DNA of 36,763 nt from Verrucomicrobiota bacterium (GTDB taxonomy: Bacteria; Verrucomicrobiota; Verrucomicrobiia; Chthoniobacterales; Xiphinematobacteraceae): NCBI GenBank assembly GCA_023269545.1, contig JAHFTB010000027.1:1-36763 (forward strand), written 5' to 3'. The stretch's first letter is position 1, and each line of letters opens with the position of its first letter. Both the position numbers and the translations under genes were made by a program. Under the pieces are notes generated by a model. The model was not told the DNA's origin. It did not search any database and saw only the letters and a program-made list of their open reading frames with translations. Below are positions 1 to 7,469 of this stretch, in pieces.

Positions 1-120
1 TCGCTTTAGAAGATTGGCCAAAGACTATGAGCGCCTTCCTTCCTCTCTCGCCGGATTCCATTGGCTCGCCTTTCTTTTTCTTATGCTTCATTCTCTCTTC
101 TTTAAAGTTCATAACACGCT
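1..120 (+). mobile_element. 3' end of an IS5-family insertion sequence (truncated by window edge)
   Basis: These bases are almost identical to the last 120 bases of the complete IS5-family element at 19331-20201. They encode the end of the same transposase (the region following RFRRLAKDYE) and finish with the same terminal inverted repeat, ending in CATAACACGCT at 120. The next four bases are CTAG, the same target duplication seen at the other copy. This shows at least two copies of the element in the genome. The 5' part lies outside the window. Confidence 0.9.
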
Positions 121-474
121 CTAGTTACGACCTCTGTTTCCATTCTTCTCAGAACCATCCCGGTAGAAAATATCCATCTTTTCTGAAAACCGTAAAAATT
201 GGCAAAGTATTGATGGCTTTGATCTTATCTGACTAATCGAGGGGCATTTTGATGTGCTCGCACACTCATGGTTTTGAATCAAAGCGCAAAGCTACGCCAC
301 TCCAACCCAGGGTAGAATGTACGGATGTATTGGAGCCAATGTCGCATATCCTGACTCCTCCATCACTGTACACGGCCCTGGCAATCTCAGCCTCTTGATG
401 CTTTGGGCTGCGTTTTGCATCTCCTTTGGCTCGCAAGTACCGCATCACTGAAGCGAGTTGGAGAAGGTGGAGAT
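121..474. other. Intergenic stretch without a supported gene
   Basis: This lies between the IS5 end and the tail of a broken integrase. The small reading frames here have no recognisable protein character. I see no RNA gene, strong promoter or terminator. Confidence 0.5.
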
Positions 475-1493
475 TCAAATCGCCCACCAGGCTTCTGCCT
501 GACTTTTGCGCACGGCCTGAGCGTACGTTCGATAAACCATAGCTGAAGAAGCATGGCCCATTTGGTGGCCCGTTTTCCCGGCATCTCCATGCACAGCGAG
601 ATGATAGAAGCGAAAGAGTGCCGTAGACAATTTGGAGGCCAAATTTGCAAGCCTATTGTTTTGGCTGCGACAGTGCGTGCATGTCGAAATGTTTCCAATC
701 CAACAGGAATAATGCGCCCGCTCCCATCGATTTTTTCTACTCGCCGTTTTATTGGGTCGGTAAAATCCACATAACGTTCAGCCCATCCACCGGAATTTTT
801 CTGAATCCCTTTTCCGACGTGAATGCTTTGTTCATCATGAAGCACGGCACTCCAATCCATGCGGAGTAGTTCTTCTGTCCGTAGCCCGGAAAAGCCGCAC
901 AACAAAAAAGCAACGTGCAGCCAATTCGGGCAATCTACATCAACGAGAAATTTCATTTGTGCTGGCGTTAAAATATTGAGGCGGACTTTTGCTACTGGTG
1001 AATCTACCCGCTCTATGATATTCTATTCAATTAGTTGTTTCTTGTATGCCCATCGCCAGAACATGCGTACATAGCGAAAATAGCAAGCTCCAGTGGTTGG
1101 GGAATTGCCTCGTGAATGGAGCCATTTTTCCAGATCCAGAGGAGTAATAAAATCCATGGCTATAGAGCCAAATTTCTCCTCCAGTGCCTTATAAATATAT
1201 GCTGCCGTACGCAGATGCCTTTCGCTTCCGAAAGTTCTATGTTTTCTGTAAGTTGCCAGAACTGCGGAGAGTCAAATACCTGCTGGTTTTTGTTCAAGCA
1301 GGGATTGGCTACCGTGCATCTTGACTTGAGCTACCAAAGTAGCGGCCGCAGCCTCTGCTTCGGTTTTGGTAGAAAAAACCTTTTGACTCGTTTCCCAGCA
1401 AACGAAGCTCGCAATTCCAATTTCCACGGCGTGGAGGGACGAGCTGAATAAGATGAAATGATATAGGGGCTGGATCTGGTTGACATGGTTCAA
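475..1493 (-). pseudogene. Tyrosine recombinase/phage-type integrase, degraded
   Basis: Read leftwards, pieces of one integrase can be joined across frames. An N-terminal arm-type segment (about 1493-1274) is followed by a SAM-like core-binding region ending in a helix with RMFWRWAYKK. The catalytic domain then begins near 990 with GFSGLRTEELLRM (catalytic Arg) and LRHSFAS (the H-x-x-R box). After that box the frame is lost near 605-615. The true tail, with GHASSAMVYRTYAQAV (the nucleophilic Tyr region), continues in another frame and stops at 475-477. A TGA near 1272 and a TAG just before NIIERVDSP near 1020 also interrupt it. The exact 5' end is uncertain. This was probably the integrase of an earlier element and is unlikely to be functional. 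Confidence 0.8.
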
Positions 1494-1643
1494 TTTTCTC
1501 TATTACCCAATGTTACCCATTTTTTCGTGAATACAAACTATATCAAACGCTATAGGAAGCAACAAAATGGGAAGAAATACACCTTATCCACCCAGTATTT
1601 AAGAGGATGTATAGGCTATTTTATAGAGTAAGTGCCTCACATG

Positions 1644-3320
1644 TTATGCTGTGCTAGTGCGCAGATCTACAATCCGCAATTGAGGCGAAATATGCCCGTT
1701 AAAATCGTTGCGGTCTAAGTGAAAGGCAATGTCCCACGGTGGATTGGGGATATCAGGAGCATTGAAAAAAACCGCCTGTAATCGCTGACGATCAAAAACA
1801 AATTCCAGCCGCAGATGTTTGTCTCTCATCCAACGGGGTTCACAGGCGGGCTTGATTCGTCGGAGAAGAAAGAGCGGTTGTGGATTAGAAGATCCAAATG
1901 GCTCCAAAGTATCTTGCCACTCGAGAAGAGAGAGAGAGAGTTCCGCTCCCTCTACTTCAGCATCCAGCCGCAGGAGTGGAATCAACATCTCTTCTGTAAG
2001 CAGGCCGCGGGCAGCTTCTTCAAAATAAGTGCGAAATATTTCGAAACTTTCCTTTCGCACCGTTAAGCCTGCCGCCATGTCGTGACCGCCAAATTTTTCC
2101 AACACATGCGAACAACGACCTAGTGCCTCCACTAGTGAAAGCCCTTCAATACTACGTCCACTTCCCTTACCTGTGCCATTGGAGTCAAACCCTACAAGGA
2201 AGGTAGGGCGGTGATAGCGCCGACTAATCCGTGAAGCCACAATCCCGAGCACTCCATTATGCCAATCTCGATGGCCGGCTACAATACTCACATCACGTTG
2301 CGGATTGTGATGCGCCTCCACCCAAATATCCACTTCTCGGACAACCGATTTTTCCACCGCTTGCCTTTCCCGATTTTGCACATCGAGATTTACTGCAATG
2401 CGAGCGGATTCCACAGGATCTTCGGAGAGCAATAATGCCAACGCTTGTTGAGCGGTTCCCAATCGCCCGACGGCATTAATACGCGGCCCGAGTCGAAATC
2501 CGATGTCGGCCGACCGAACGGGAGCTTTGACGCCAGCAACACGCATCAGCGCCGCCAACCCCGACCATCGAGTATTTTCCATCTGCTTCAGTCCCCTTCT
2601 GACGAGAATTCGGTTTTCCTCTATGAGGGGAACCAGATCCGACACGGTAGCCAAAGCAACAAGATCCAGATATTCTTTGAGATCCAGGCCGGGCATGGGA
2701 TGAAATTTTAAAAAGGCATGGATCAATTTAAATACCACCCCCGCACTGCAGAGATAATGGTAGTTCGAGCCGCATTTCGGATTGACAAGTGCCGTACAGT
2801 CCGGGCGCTCAGAATCTGGTTCATGATGATCGAGAATGATCACATCCGCTCCGCGTCGTCGAATTTCAGCAACTTCCTTTACTGAATTTGTTCCGCAATC
2901 CGCTACGATCAATAATCGGGGGCTGTGTTCTTGAAAACAACGTTCCACACCCGCGGCGCTCAAACCATATCCTTCTTCGGCACGCAGGGGTAAAAAACAT
3001 TTCGCGCTCACTCCATAGGCTGAAAGAATTCGACAAAGCAATGCCAAGGAGACCACTCCGTCCACATCGTAGTCCCCATACAATACGATTTGCTCACCCC
3101 CCTTCACAGCGATCTCTAATCGCTCTACGGCACGATCCATCTCCGGTAGTAATTCCGGAGCGGAAAGAGATTTGAGTTTGGGATATAGAAAATTTTCCGT
3201 GTCCTCCTCAGTGGAAAATCCTTTGTGAAAAAGCAAAGAAATCAAACATTTCGGCAAGGGAAGAGAAGCTCCCTGTAAATATTTTTTTTCCCCCGGGGGC
3301 AAAATCCATCTGCGCTGCAT
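1644..3320 (-). CDS. recJ: Single-stranded-DNA-specific exonuclease RecJ
   Basis: RecJ degrades single-stranded DNA 5' to 3' in RecFOR recombination, mismatch repair and base-excision repair, in the cytoplasm with Mn/Mg. The 558-residue frame shows the DHH phosphoesterase motifs: YGDYDVDG at about 81-88 (metal-binding Asp), VADCGTNS at about 139-146 and LDHHEPD at about 163-169. The DHHA1 domain carries GHRDWHNGVLGIVASR, and the later GGHDMAAG motif is intact, as is an OB-like C-terminal domain. The length is normal for bacterial RecJ. The ATG at 3320 starts MQRRWILPPG, a common type of RecJ N-terminus. The gene stands alone, convergent with nothing and upstream of the repeat-flanked toxin cassette. 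Confidence 0.97.
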   Translation of the reverse strand: MQRRWILPPGEKKYLQGASLPLPKCLISLLFHKGFSTEEDTENFLYPKLKSLSAPELLPEMDRAVERLEIAVKGGEQIVLYGDYDVDGVVSLALLCRILSAYGVSAKCFLPLRAEEGYGLSAAGVERCFQEHSPRLLIVADCGTNSVKEVAEIRRRGADVIILDHHEPDSERPDCTALVNPKCGSNYHYLCSAGVVFKLIHAFLKFHPMPGLDLKEYLDLVALATVSDLVPLIEENRILVRRGLKQMENTRWSGLAALMRVAGVKAPVRSADIGFRLGPRINAVGRLGTAQQALALLLSEDPVESARIAVNLDVQNRERQAVEKSVVREVDIWVEAHHNPQRDVSIVAGHRDWHNGVLGIVASRISRRYHRPTFLVGFDSNGTGKGSGRSIEGLSLVEALGRCSHVLEKFGGHDMAAGLTVRKESFEIFRTYFEEAARGLLTEEMLIPLLRLDAEVEGAELSLSLLEWQDTLEPFGSSNPQPLFLLRRIKPACEPRWMRDKHLRLEFVFDRQRLQAVFFNAPDIPNPPWDIAFHLDRNDFNGHISPQLRIVDLRTSTA

Positions 3321-3403
3321 CGCTGGAACCTATCCGAGGTAGACCACTCTGGCAACTACGAGGAAAACAACGCAGCCCCAAACAGCCCTATCGCCTATGC
3401 TGT

Positions 3404-3631
3404 ACTAGTGTAGGACGTCAAACAGATCGAATATTATCAGGACTTACGCAGATGCTAGAGAAAAGCTCGCTCGTTTCCCTCTGTTGTTGAGTAAATCCTG
3501 ATTATAAAAAATATGGCAAAAGATGCCCATCAGAGCCTCTCTAGCAATGAAACTTACGAAAATGGAACGTAAAAAATTGAAAAATCTCGGAAGAAAATAA
3601 AATGCAGCCATCTTTGATGGACTACATTAGT
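3404..3631. repeat. 228-bp MITE-like repeat, copy 1
   Basis: This segment is nearly identical, in direct orientation, to 5756-5984. It begins ACTAGTGTAG and ends CTACATTAGT. The ends form imperfect terminal inverted repeats (ACTAGTGTAGGACGTCAAA against ACTAATGTAGTCCATCAAA). The small leftward reading frame present in copy 2 is shifted here because one base is missing near 3465. I could not identify a target-site duplication. It is too short to encode a transposase, so it is either a MITE moved in trans or an internally deleted IS. Confidence 0.85.
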
Positions 3632-3793
3632 TCTTCATATCTTCCCTCTGCCGCGGAGGGTGCGGATCGCACTCGTGTTTTCAGCGTATTCCCTACGTAA
3701 GCCTGTGCTTTCTTTACCCATAATTTCTTCTTGTCTTAGTTATGCAATAGGTTTCGCTATCTGTAAAACAGTATCTTTCACTTACAATATACG

Positions 3794-5281
3794 ATGGATC
3801 CAGCAACAAAAATTAACACTTTTCAAAAGTCACAGATTCCCGTCCCCGCTCCTGCTTCTACGTCAAATTCCGGAGTTCTGGCAAACATAAATAGGCTATG
3901 TACAGCTAGCAGTCCTACACCTCGTCAGATGCCCCACTTAAGTGAGAGACATCCATCAGGTTCCGCCAATCTTATACATAAACATGCAAGCTTATCCACC
4001 TTTCCCTCTACACACAAAAGGTCCGAACAGGTGCATCAAAATCAACCATCACCAGCCAACGCAAATCCGTCACTCCACCATGCGCATTCGGAATCGGAAA
4101 TAATAAAACCGGGAACGAGCGTGATGAAATGGGAAAAATACAACGACATCCAACTTTCTAATATTTCTGGAATCCAAACAGTGTGGATCCCCATTTTCAA
4201 GAGAGTCAGTAAGGAATATAACTGTATCATCGGATGCCGACCGGTTTCTGAGGATGGGAGAAAAAGCATGGCGTCAGGTCTCCCCACTAAAGATATGCGC
4301 AATGGCAAAGGGAAGAGTTCCGACGGGACGGGGATATTAGGGCATGTAGGACCTGCTCATGGGCACATTTGTGTGAATCAGCGTTTCAGTAAAGTAAATG
4401 ACCAGAAAAAAGCGGATGACTTAACCAAAAAGGTACAGGAATCCTTAGACAAGGGAGTTGAGTCAGGCGATTTAATATTGCCTCAATGGAGAATGCAAGA
4501 TTTGAAGGAAGAAGGGACGATATTTCATGAATTAAATTCGGGGGTTTTAAAACTCTCTCCTCCAAAAGAAATCCGAGGGGAAACCTTTATAGCTGTTCCT
4601 ATTTCAAATTCGGAAGAGGATTTAAAAGCTATTGCTCCTTTTACGGATGGGACTGTATGTAACCCTAAAAGTAAAGAAGCACTTACCGTGAATGATCGCT
4701 TTTATCGTATATTGCATGCGAACAAACCACTCCAAGTGGTTTGCGAAGGCGGCCTTCCTATTACAGCTGATATCGATTTATTCGAGCTGGCTTTTCCTCT
4801 GGAAGAACATGGTCCTGACGATAAACTTCCTATTCCTGATACTACCGAGGATAATTTTTTAATACAACGCAAAAAATATTCAACAGAACAGTTAACAAAA
4901 GTGAGTAGAAAAAAATTCTATGAGGATGAAATTCCGGGAAAGGGGAATGCTTCTCGTCAACTTTTAAAGATGCTTAATATTTTAAACAAATCCTTGGGTC
5001 GAACGGATCGACCTGTCATACACCATAACATAGATTCTACTAGCCCCGCATCCGATTTAGATAGCAATTTTCCAGGGACGTTTTTTTTACCTCCTCGCAT
5101 ACAGGAAATTTTGAAATCAGATCATATAGTTATCAATAATCCAGAGGAGCTCAAAGCGTTTTATCAAATAGCCAAGGATGCAGCCTATGGCGTCCATCTT
5201 AATCCTAAGTGGGGAAAGGAATGGCGTATGATGAGACGTGATTCATTTACACAATCAATGACAATATTTAACAACCTTTAA
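3794..5281 (+). CDS. Edema factor/ExoY-like nucleotidyl cyclase toxin
   Basis: This is a probable secreted toxin that makes cAMP or another cyclic nucleotide in a eukaryotic host after activation by a host protein. Members of this class use calmodulin (edema factor, CyaA) or F-actin (ExoY). Residues 1-110 are rich in Ser, Pro, His and Asn, with no signal peptide, and look like a flexible secretion region. The catalytic core follows. CRPV holds Arg149 (edema factor R329) and TK holds Lys166 (K346; the 17-residue spacing is identical). GKSSD holds Lys174 (K353) and TADIDLF holds Asp326 and Asp328 (D491, D493). His410/411 sits 83 residues after the second Asp, against 84 in edema factor (H577). 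Differences: the His between the two lysines (H351) and the Asn six residues after the catalytic His (N583) are not obviously present. No protective-antigen-binding domain is seen. There is no Shine-Dalgarno before the ATG. Activator and substrate cannot be deduced. Confidence 0.85.
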   Translation: MDPATKINTFQKSQIPVPAPASTSNSGVLANINRLCTASSPTPRQMPHLSERHPSGSANLIHKHASLSTFPSTHKRSEQVHQNQPSPANANPSLHHAHSESEIIKPGTSVMKWEKYNDIQLSNISGIQTVWIPIFKRVSKEYNCIIGCRPVSEDGRKSMASGLPTKDMRNGKGKSSDGTGILGHVGPAHGHICVNQRFSKVNDQKKADDLTKKVQESLDKGVESGDLILPQWRMQDLKEEGTIFHELNSGVLKLSPPKEIRGETFIAVPISNSEEDLKAIAPFTDGTVCNPKSKEALTVNDRFYRILHANKPLQVVCEGGLPITADIDLFELAFPLEEHGPDDKLPIPDTTEDNFLIQRKKYSTEQLTKVSRKKFYEDEIPGKGNASRQLLKMLNILNKSLGRTDRPVIHHNIDSTSPASDLDSNFPGTFFLPPRIQEILKSDHIVINNPEELKAFYQIAKDAAYGVHLNPKWGKEWRMMRRDSFTQSMTIFNNL

Positions 5282-5327
5282 GAAAATGCAAGCAATGAGC
5301 TTCCCAGTCCATCTTATCAAAGCTAAA

Positions 5328-5371
5328 TAGCATGAAACATAAAATGGCACTATTTTTTATGTTTCATGCTA
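5328..5371 (+). terminator. Long hairpin downstream of the cyclase toxin gene
   Basis: TAGCATGAAACATAAAA (5328-5344) pairs with the complementary arm ending ATGTTTCATGCTA at 5371, giving a stem of about 17 bp with a short loop. It begins 47 bases after the toxin stop codon. The descending arm contains a T6 run. It could work as a terminator in both directions, or be the inverted-repeat end of a lost element, since it abuts the IS3 remnant. Confidence 0.6.
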
Positions 5372-5773
5372 TAATGCCTTCTTCCGCCATTTGCCTGTAA
5401 ATTCTGCGACGGCCATAACGTCCACGATGGTGTCTCAATATGGTCTCAATTTGCTCCCCCTTTTTCATTTCAAAAAGCTGCATGGAGCTTGCTTGCGCAG
5501 CCTCATAAAAAGTACTCCGGGGGATATACAGGGTACTGCAGATTTTATGAAGACTGGCCCCTGTTTTTTCTTGGATTTCTAAAATCATCTTCCGGCACTC
5601 AGCTGGGGATTATTGCCCAGAATAACGACTGCCTTTTTTAAAATGTCATTCCCGAGTCTGAGCCGGGCGTTCTCGCACCGAAACTCTTGCATCTGCTTTG
5701 ATTCGCTCTGCTCACCTGCTGATGTAACTCCTTGGCTTCCATTATCTATAAGCTTACTAGTGTAGGACGTCAA
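5364..5773 (-). pseudogene. IS3-family transposase remnant (orfA end and orfB start)
   Basis: Read leftwards, 5773-5585 encodes the C-terminal part of an IS3 OrfA, including the leucine-zipper-like ENARLRLGNDILKKAVVIL. It overlaps by four bases a second frame (5588-5364) that matches the start of OrfB, with the HTH_21-type GRYGRRRIYRQMAEEGI. This overlap is the usual OrfA/OrfB arrangement for programmed frameshifting. OrfA has lost its N-terminus at the 228-bp repeat copy 2. OrfB stops at the hairpin near 5364, with the DDE catalytic domain missing. It is a dead fragment inside the toxin cassette. Confidence 0.85.
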
Positions 5774-5984
5774 ACAGATCGAATATTATCAGGACTTACG
5801 CAGATGCTAGAGAAAAGCTCGCTCGTTTCCCTCTGTTGTTGAGTAACAACCTGATTATAAAAAATATGGCAAAAGATGCCCATCAGAGCCTCTCTAGCAA
5901 TGAAACTTACGAAAATGGAACATAAAAAGTTGAAAAATCTCGGAAGAAAATAAAATGCAGCCATCTTTGATGGACTACATTAGT
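5756..5984. repeat. 228-bp MITE-like repeat, copy 2
   Basis: This is a direct-orientation copy of 3404-3631, one base longer (AACAACC where copy 1 has AAATCC), with a few substitutions. It has the same imperfect terminal inverted repeats. On the minus strand it holds a 64-codon frame (5964-5770, starting MAAFYFLPRF) that I do not recognise. Its hydrophobic stretch may be the relic of a longer transposase or coincidence. The copy has inserted into, or truncated, the IS3 remnant. The two copies bracket the toxin gene. Confidence 0.85.
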
Positions 5985-6163
5985 TTGGGGCCGCATCCCT
6001 CGCCAGACCGCTTCTTCTCTTGATCAGGTCAAGCATTTTTTGCCAGATGCTTTCCTCTGCCAACATCTCCATTTTCCTTCCAGGTGGATGGATTTTGCAT
6101 AAAAGTCCTCTTAAAAATATTCTGGAACATGTTACGAGGACTCTGTCAAAATTTTCAGTGCGA

Positions 6164-6565
6164 ATGCTACAAGGATTACAAATTTATTTGATGGTGTTTC
6201 TTGGAGGCGCTTTGGGGAGTGTTGCCCGTTATGCTCTCTCGGTTTGGGTTGCTGGCAAGTGGGGGAATGCTTTTCCGTGGGGGACATTCGCCGTAAATGC
6301 TCTGGGCTGCTTGTTTATCGGATGGTTTTATGGAATCACGTCTTCAAATGGTTCTTTTATAGTTTCTCCCACTGTACGTGCTTTTGTCATGATCGGTATT
6401 TGCGGTGGTTTTACTACAATGTCCTCATTTACATTACAAACCATGCTGTTGGCATTGGACGGACAGATGCGGTGGGCTCTGATGAATATTGGGCTTTCCC
6501 TTGCGGTGTGCCTGGTTTTCACCTGGCTTGGAATGGTGATTTCCCATTGGCCAAAGTTTCGGTAA
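6164..6565 (+). CDS. crcB: Fluoride channel/exporter CrcB (FluC)
   Basis: This is a small inner-membrane fluoride channel that removes toxic F-, working as a dual-topology dimer. From ATG 6164 it has about 133 residues and four hydrophobic segments. Family motifs are GGALGSVARY (early, with the conserved Gly-Arg), WGTFAVNALGCLFIGW (the NxxG motif) and GGFTTMSSFTLQT (the T/S-rich fluoride track). The open frame extends upstream to 6020 but those residues do not resemble the family. Shine-Dalgarno evidence for any start is weak, and ATG 6191 is an alternative. A DUF190 gene follows after 24 bases, a common partner. I see no recognisable fluoride riboswitch upstream. Confidence 0.93.
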   Translation: MLQGLQIYLMVFLGGALGSVARYALSVWVAGKWGNAFPWGTFAVNALGCLFIGWFYGITSSNGSFIVSPTVRAFVMIGICGGFTTMSSFTLQTMLLALDGQMRWALMNIGLSLAVCLVFTWLGMVISHWPKFR

Positions 6566-6589
6566 TTTTCCTATTCCGGTAATTTTCCT

Positions 6590-6919
6590 ATGACTCTCCC
6601 TAAAAACACAGTTCTTCTGAAAATTTATCTGGGGGAATCCGACTGCTGGGAAAATATGCCTCTCTATGAATTCATTATACGGAAAGCACGGGAAACCGGA
6701 TTGGCTGGAGCCACTCTCCTGCGAGGCTCCATGGGATTTGGGACTTCTCATCGCATTCATACGGCAAAAATTCTCGACCTCTCGACAGACCTTCCCGTTG
6801 TGGTGGAGATGGTAGATGTTGAAGACCGAATTTATAAATTTGCAGAGGAAATTCGGCCCCTTTTAAAAGGGAGTCTGGTCACCTTGGAAAATGTCAGAGT
6901 GCTTTATCATTCCCCCTAG
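6590..6919 (+). CDS. DUF190 family protein (CrcB-associated)
   Basis: A 109-residue soluble protein of the DUF190 family, a PII-like fold often encoded beside crcB. Visible family features are LLKIYLGESD near the N-terminus, PLYEFIIRKARETGLAGATLLRGSMGFG in the centre and the PVVVEMVD strand. The length is typical. It starts 24 bases after crcB and is probably co-transcribed, which suggests a role linked to ion or fluoride homeostasis. The biochemical function is not known for the family. It ends with TAG, showing that amber is an ordinary stop here. Confidence 0.9.
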   Translation: MTLPKNTVLLKIYLGESDCWENMPLYEFIIRKARETGLAGATLLRGSMGFGTSHRIHTAKILDLSTDLPVVVEMVDVEDRIYKFAEEIRPLLKGSLVTLENVRVLYHSP

Positions 6920-7469
6920 TTCGTAGTTCCTGGAAGTTGGTGGTGGGTAGTTCGCGATTCTTTGTTGCTAGACCTCACGGCGCCTAAAAAAGCCGCGAAT
7001 GGCTCCCTACATCATCAATTGTTCCCTAAATCATTGATGGATTTTTTGAGAATGATAACAAAATTCCTATCAGGTCAGCTCTTTGTCATATTTTAACTGA
7101 GTGATGTGACGCAAAAAAGGGAAACCTGGTAGGCTAAAATGGTTTTTTTGCCCCCAGAGCTCCTCAAAGTGCGTCACGTCAGTTAACTGAGTTGGGATTT
7201 GCTAACTCTCACTTCTTCTGAGGTTTGCCTTCGGAAAGCCTCCTCAGGACTCTGTTTTTCCGTGTGTCCCAAGGATATATGCTCAGCTTATGGGAATCAA
7301 ATTTCGGAAAGATTTTAATTCGCTCATATTTAGTACCATAATGAGATTTATAGCCTCCGCGTGTCCCACCCCACCCAACGCGTCCCATGGATTCGGCTTC
7401 CTGGCTTTGTATTAAAATGCAATGAAGTTGCCTGGATTTTCCATCACCTCTCCTCTACCGTCTACGCAA
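6920..7469. other. Intergenic region upstream of pyrG containing a MITE-like repeat
   Basis: This 550-base gap holds the repeat at 7094-7185 and otherwise no supported gene. The short stretch before pyrG (7186-7469) presumably carries its promoter, but I cannot name a convincing -35/-10 pair. Confidence 0.5.
7094..7185 (+). repeat. MITE-like repeat family, copy A
   Basis: About 92 bp, bounded by TAACTGAGTGATGTGACGCA on the left and TGCGTCACGTCAGTTA on the right. These are inverted repeats of each other apart from a small insertion. The interior has CCCAGAGCTCCTCA and a T-rich run. Copies occur at 9111-9201 (same orientation) and, partly, at 10491-10552 (opposite orientation). As RNA it would fold into a long hairpin. 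Confidence 0.8.

Noticed and set aside
1583..1591. DnaA box TTATCCACC and possible chromosomal origin
   Set aside because: It is a single near-match with no cluster and no DUE-like region or dnaA nearby.
5985..6163. Fluoride riboswitch upstream of crcB
   Set aside because: I could not find the conserved pseudoknot pattern of the crcB RNA motif in this segment.
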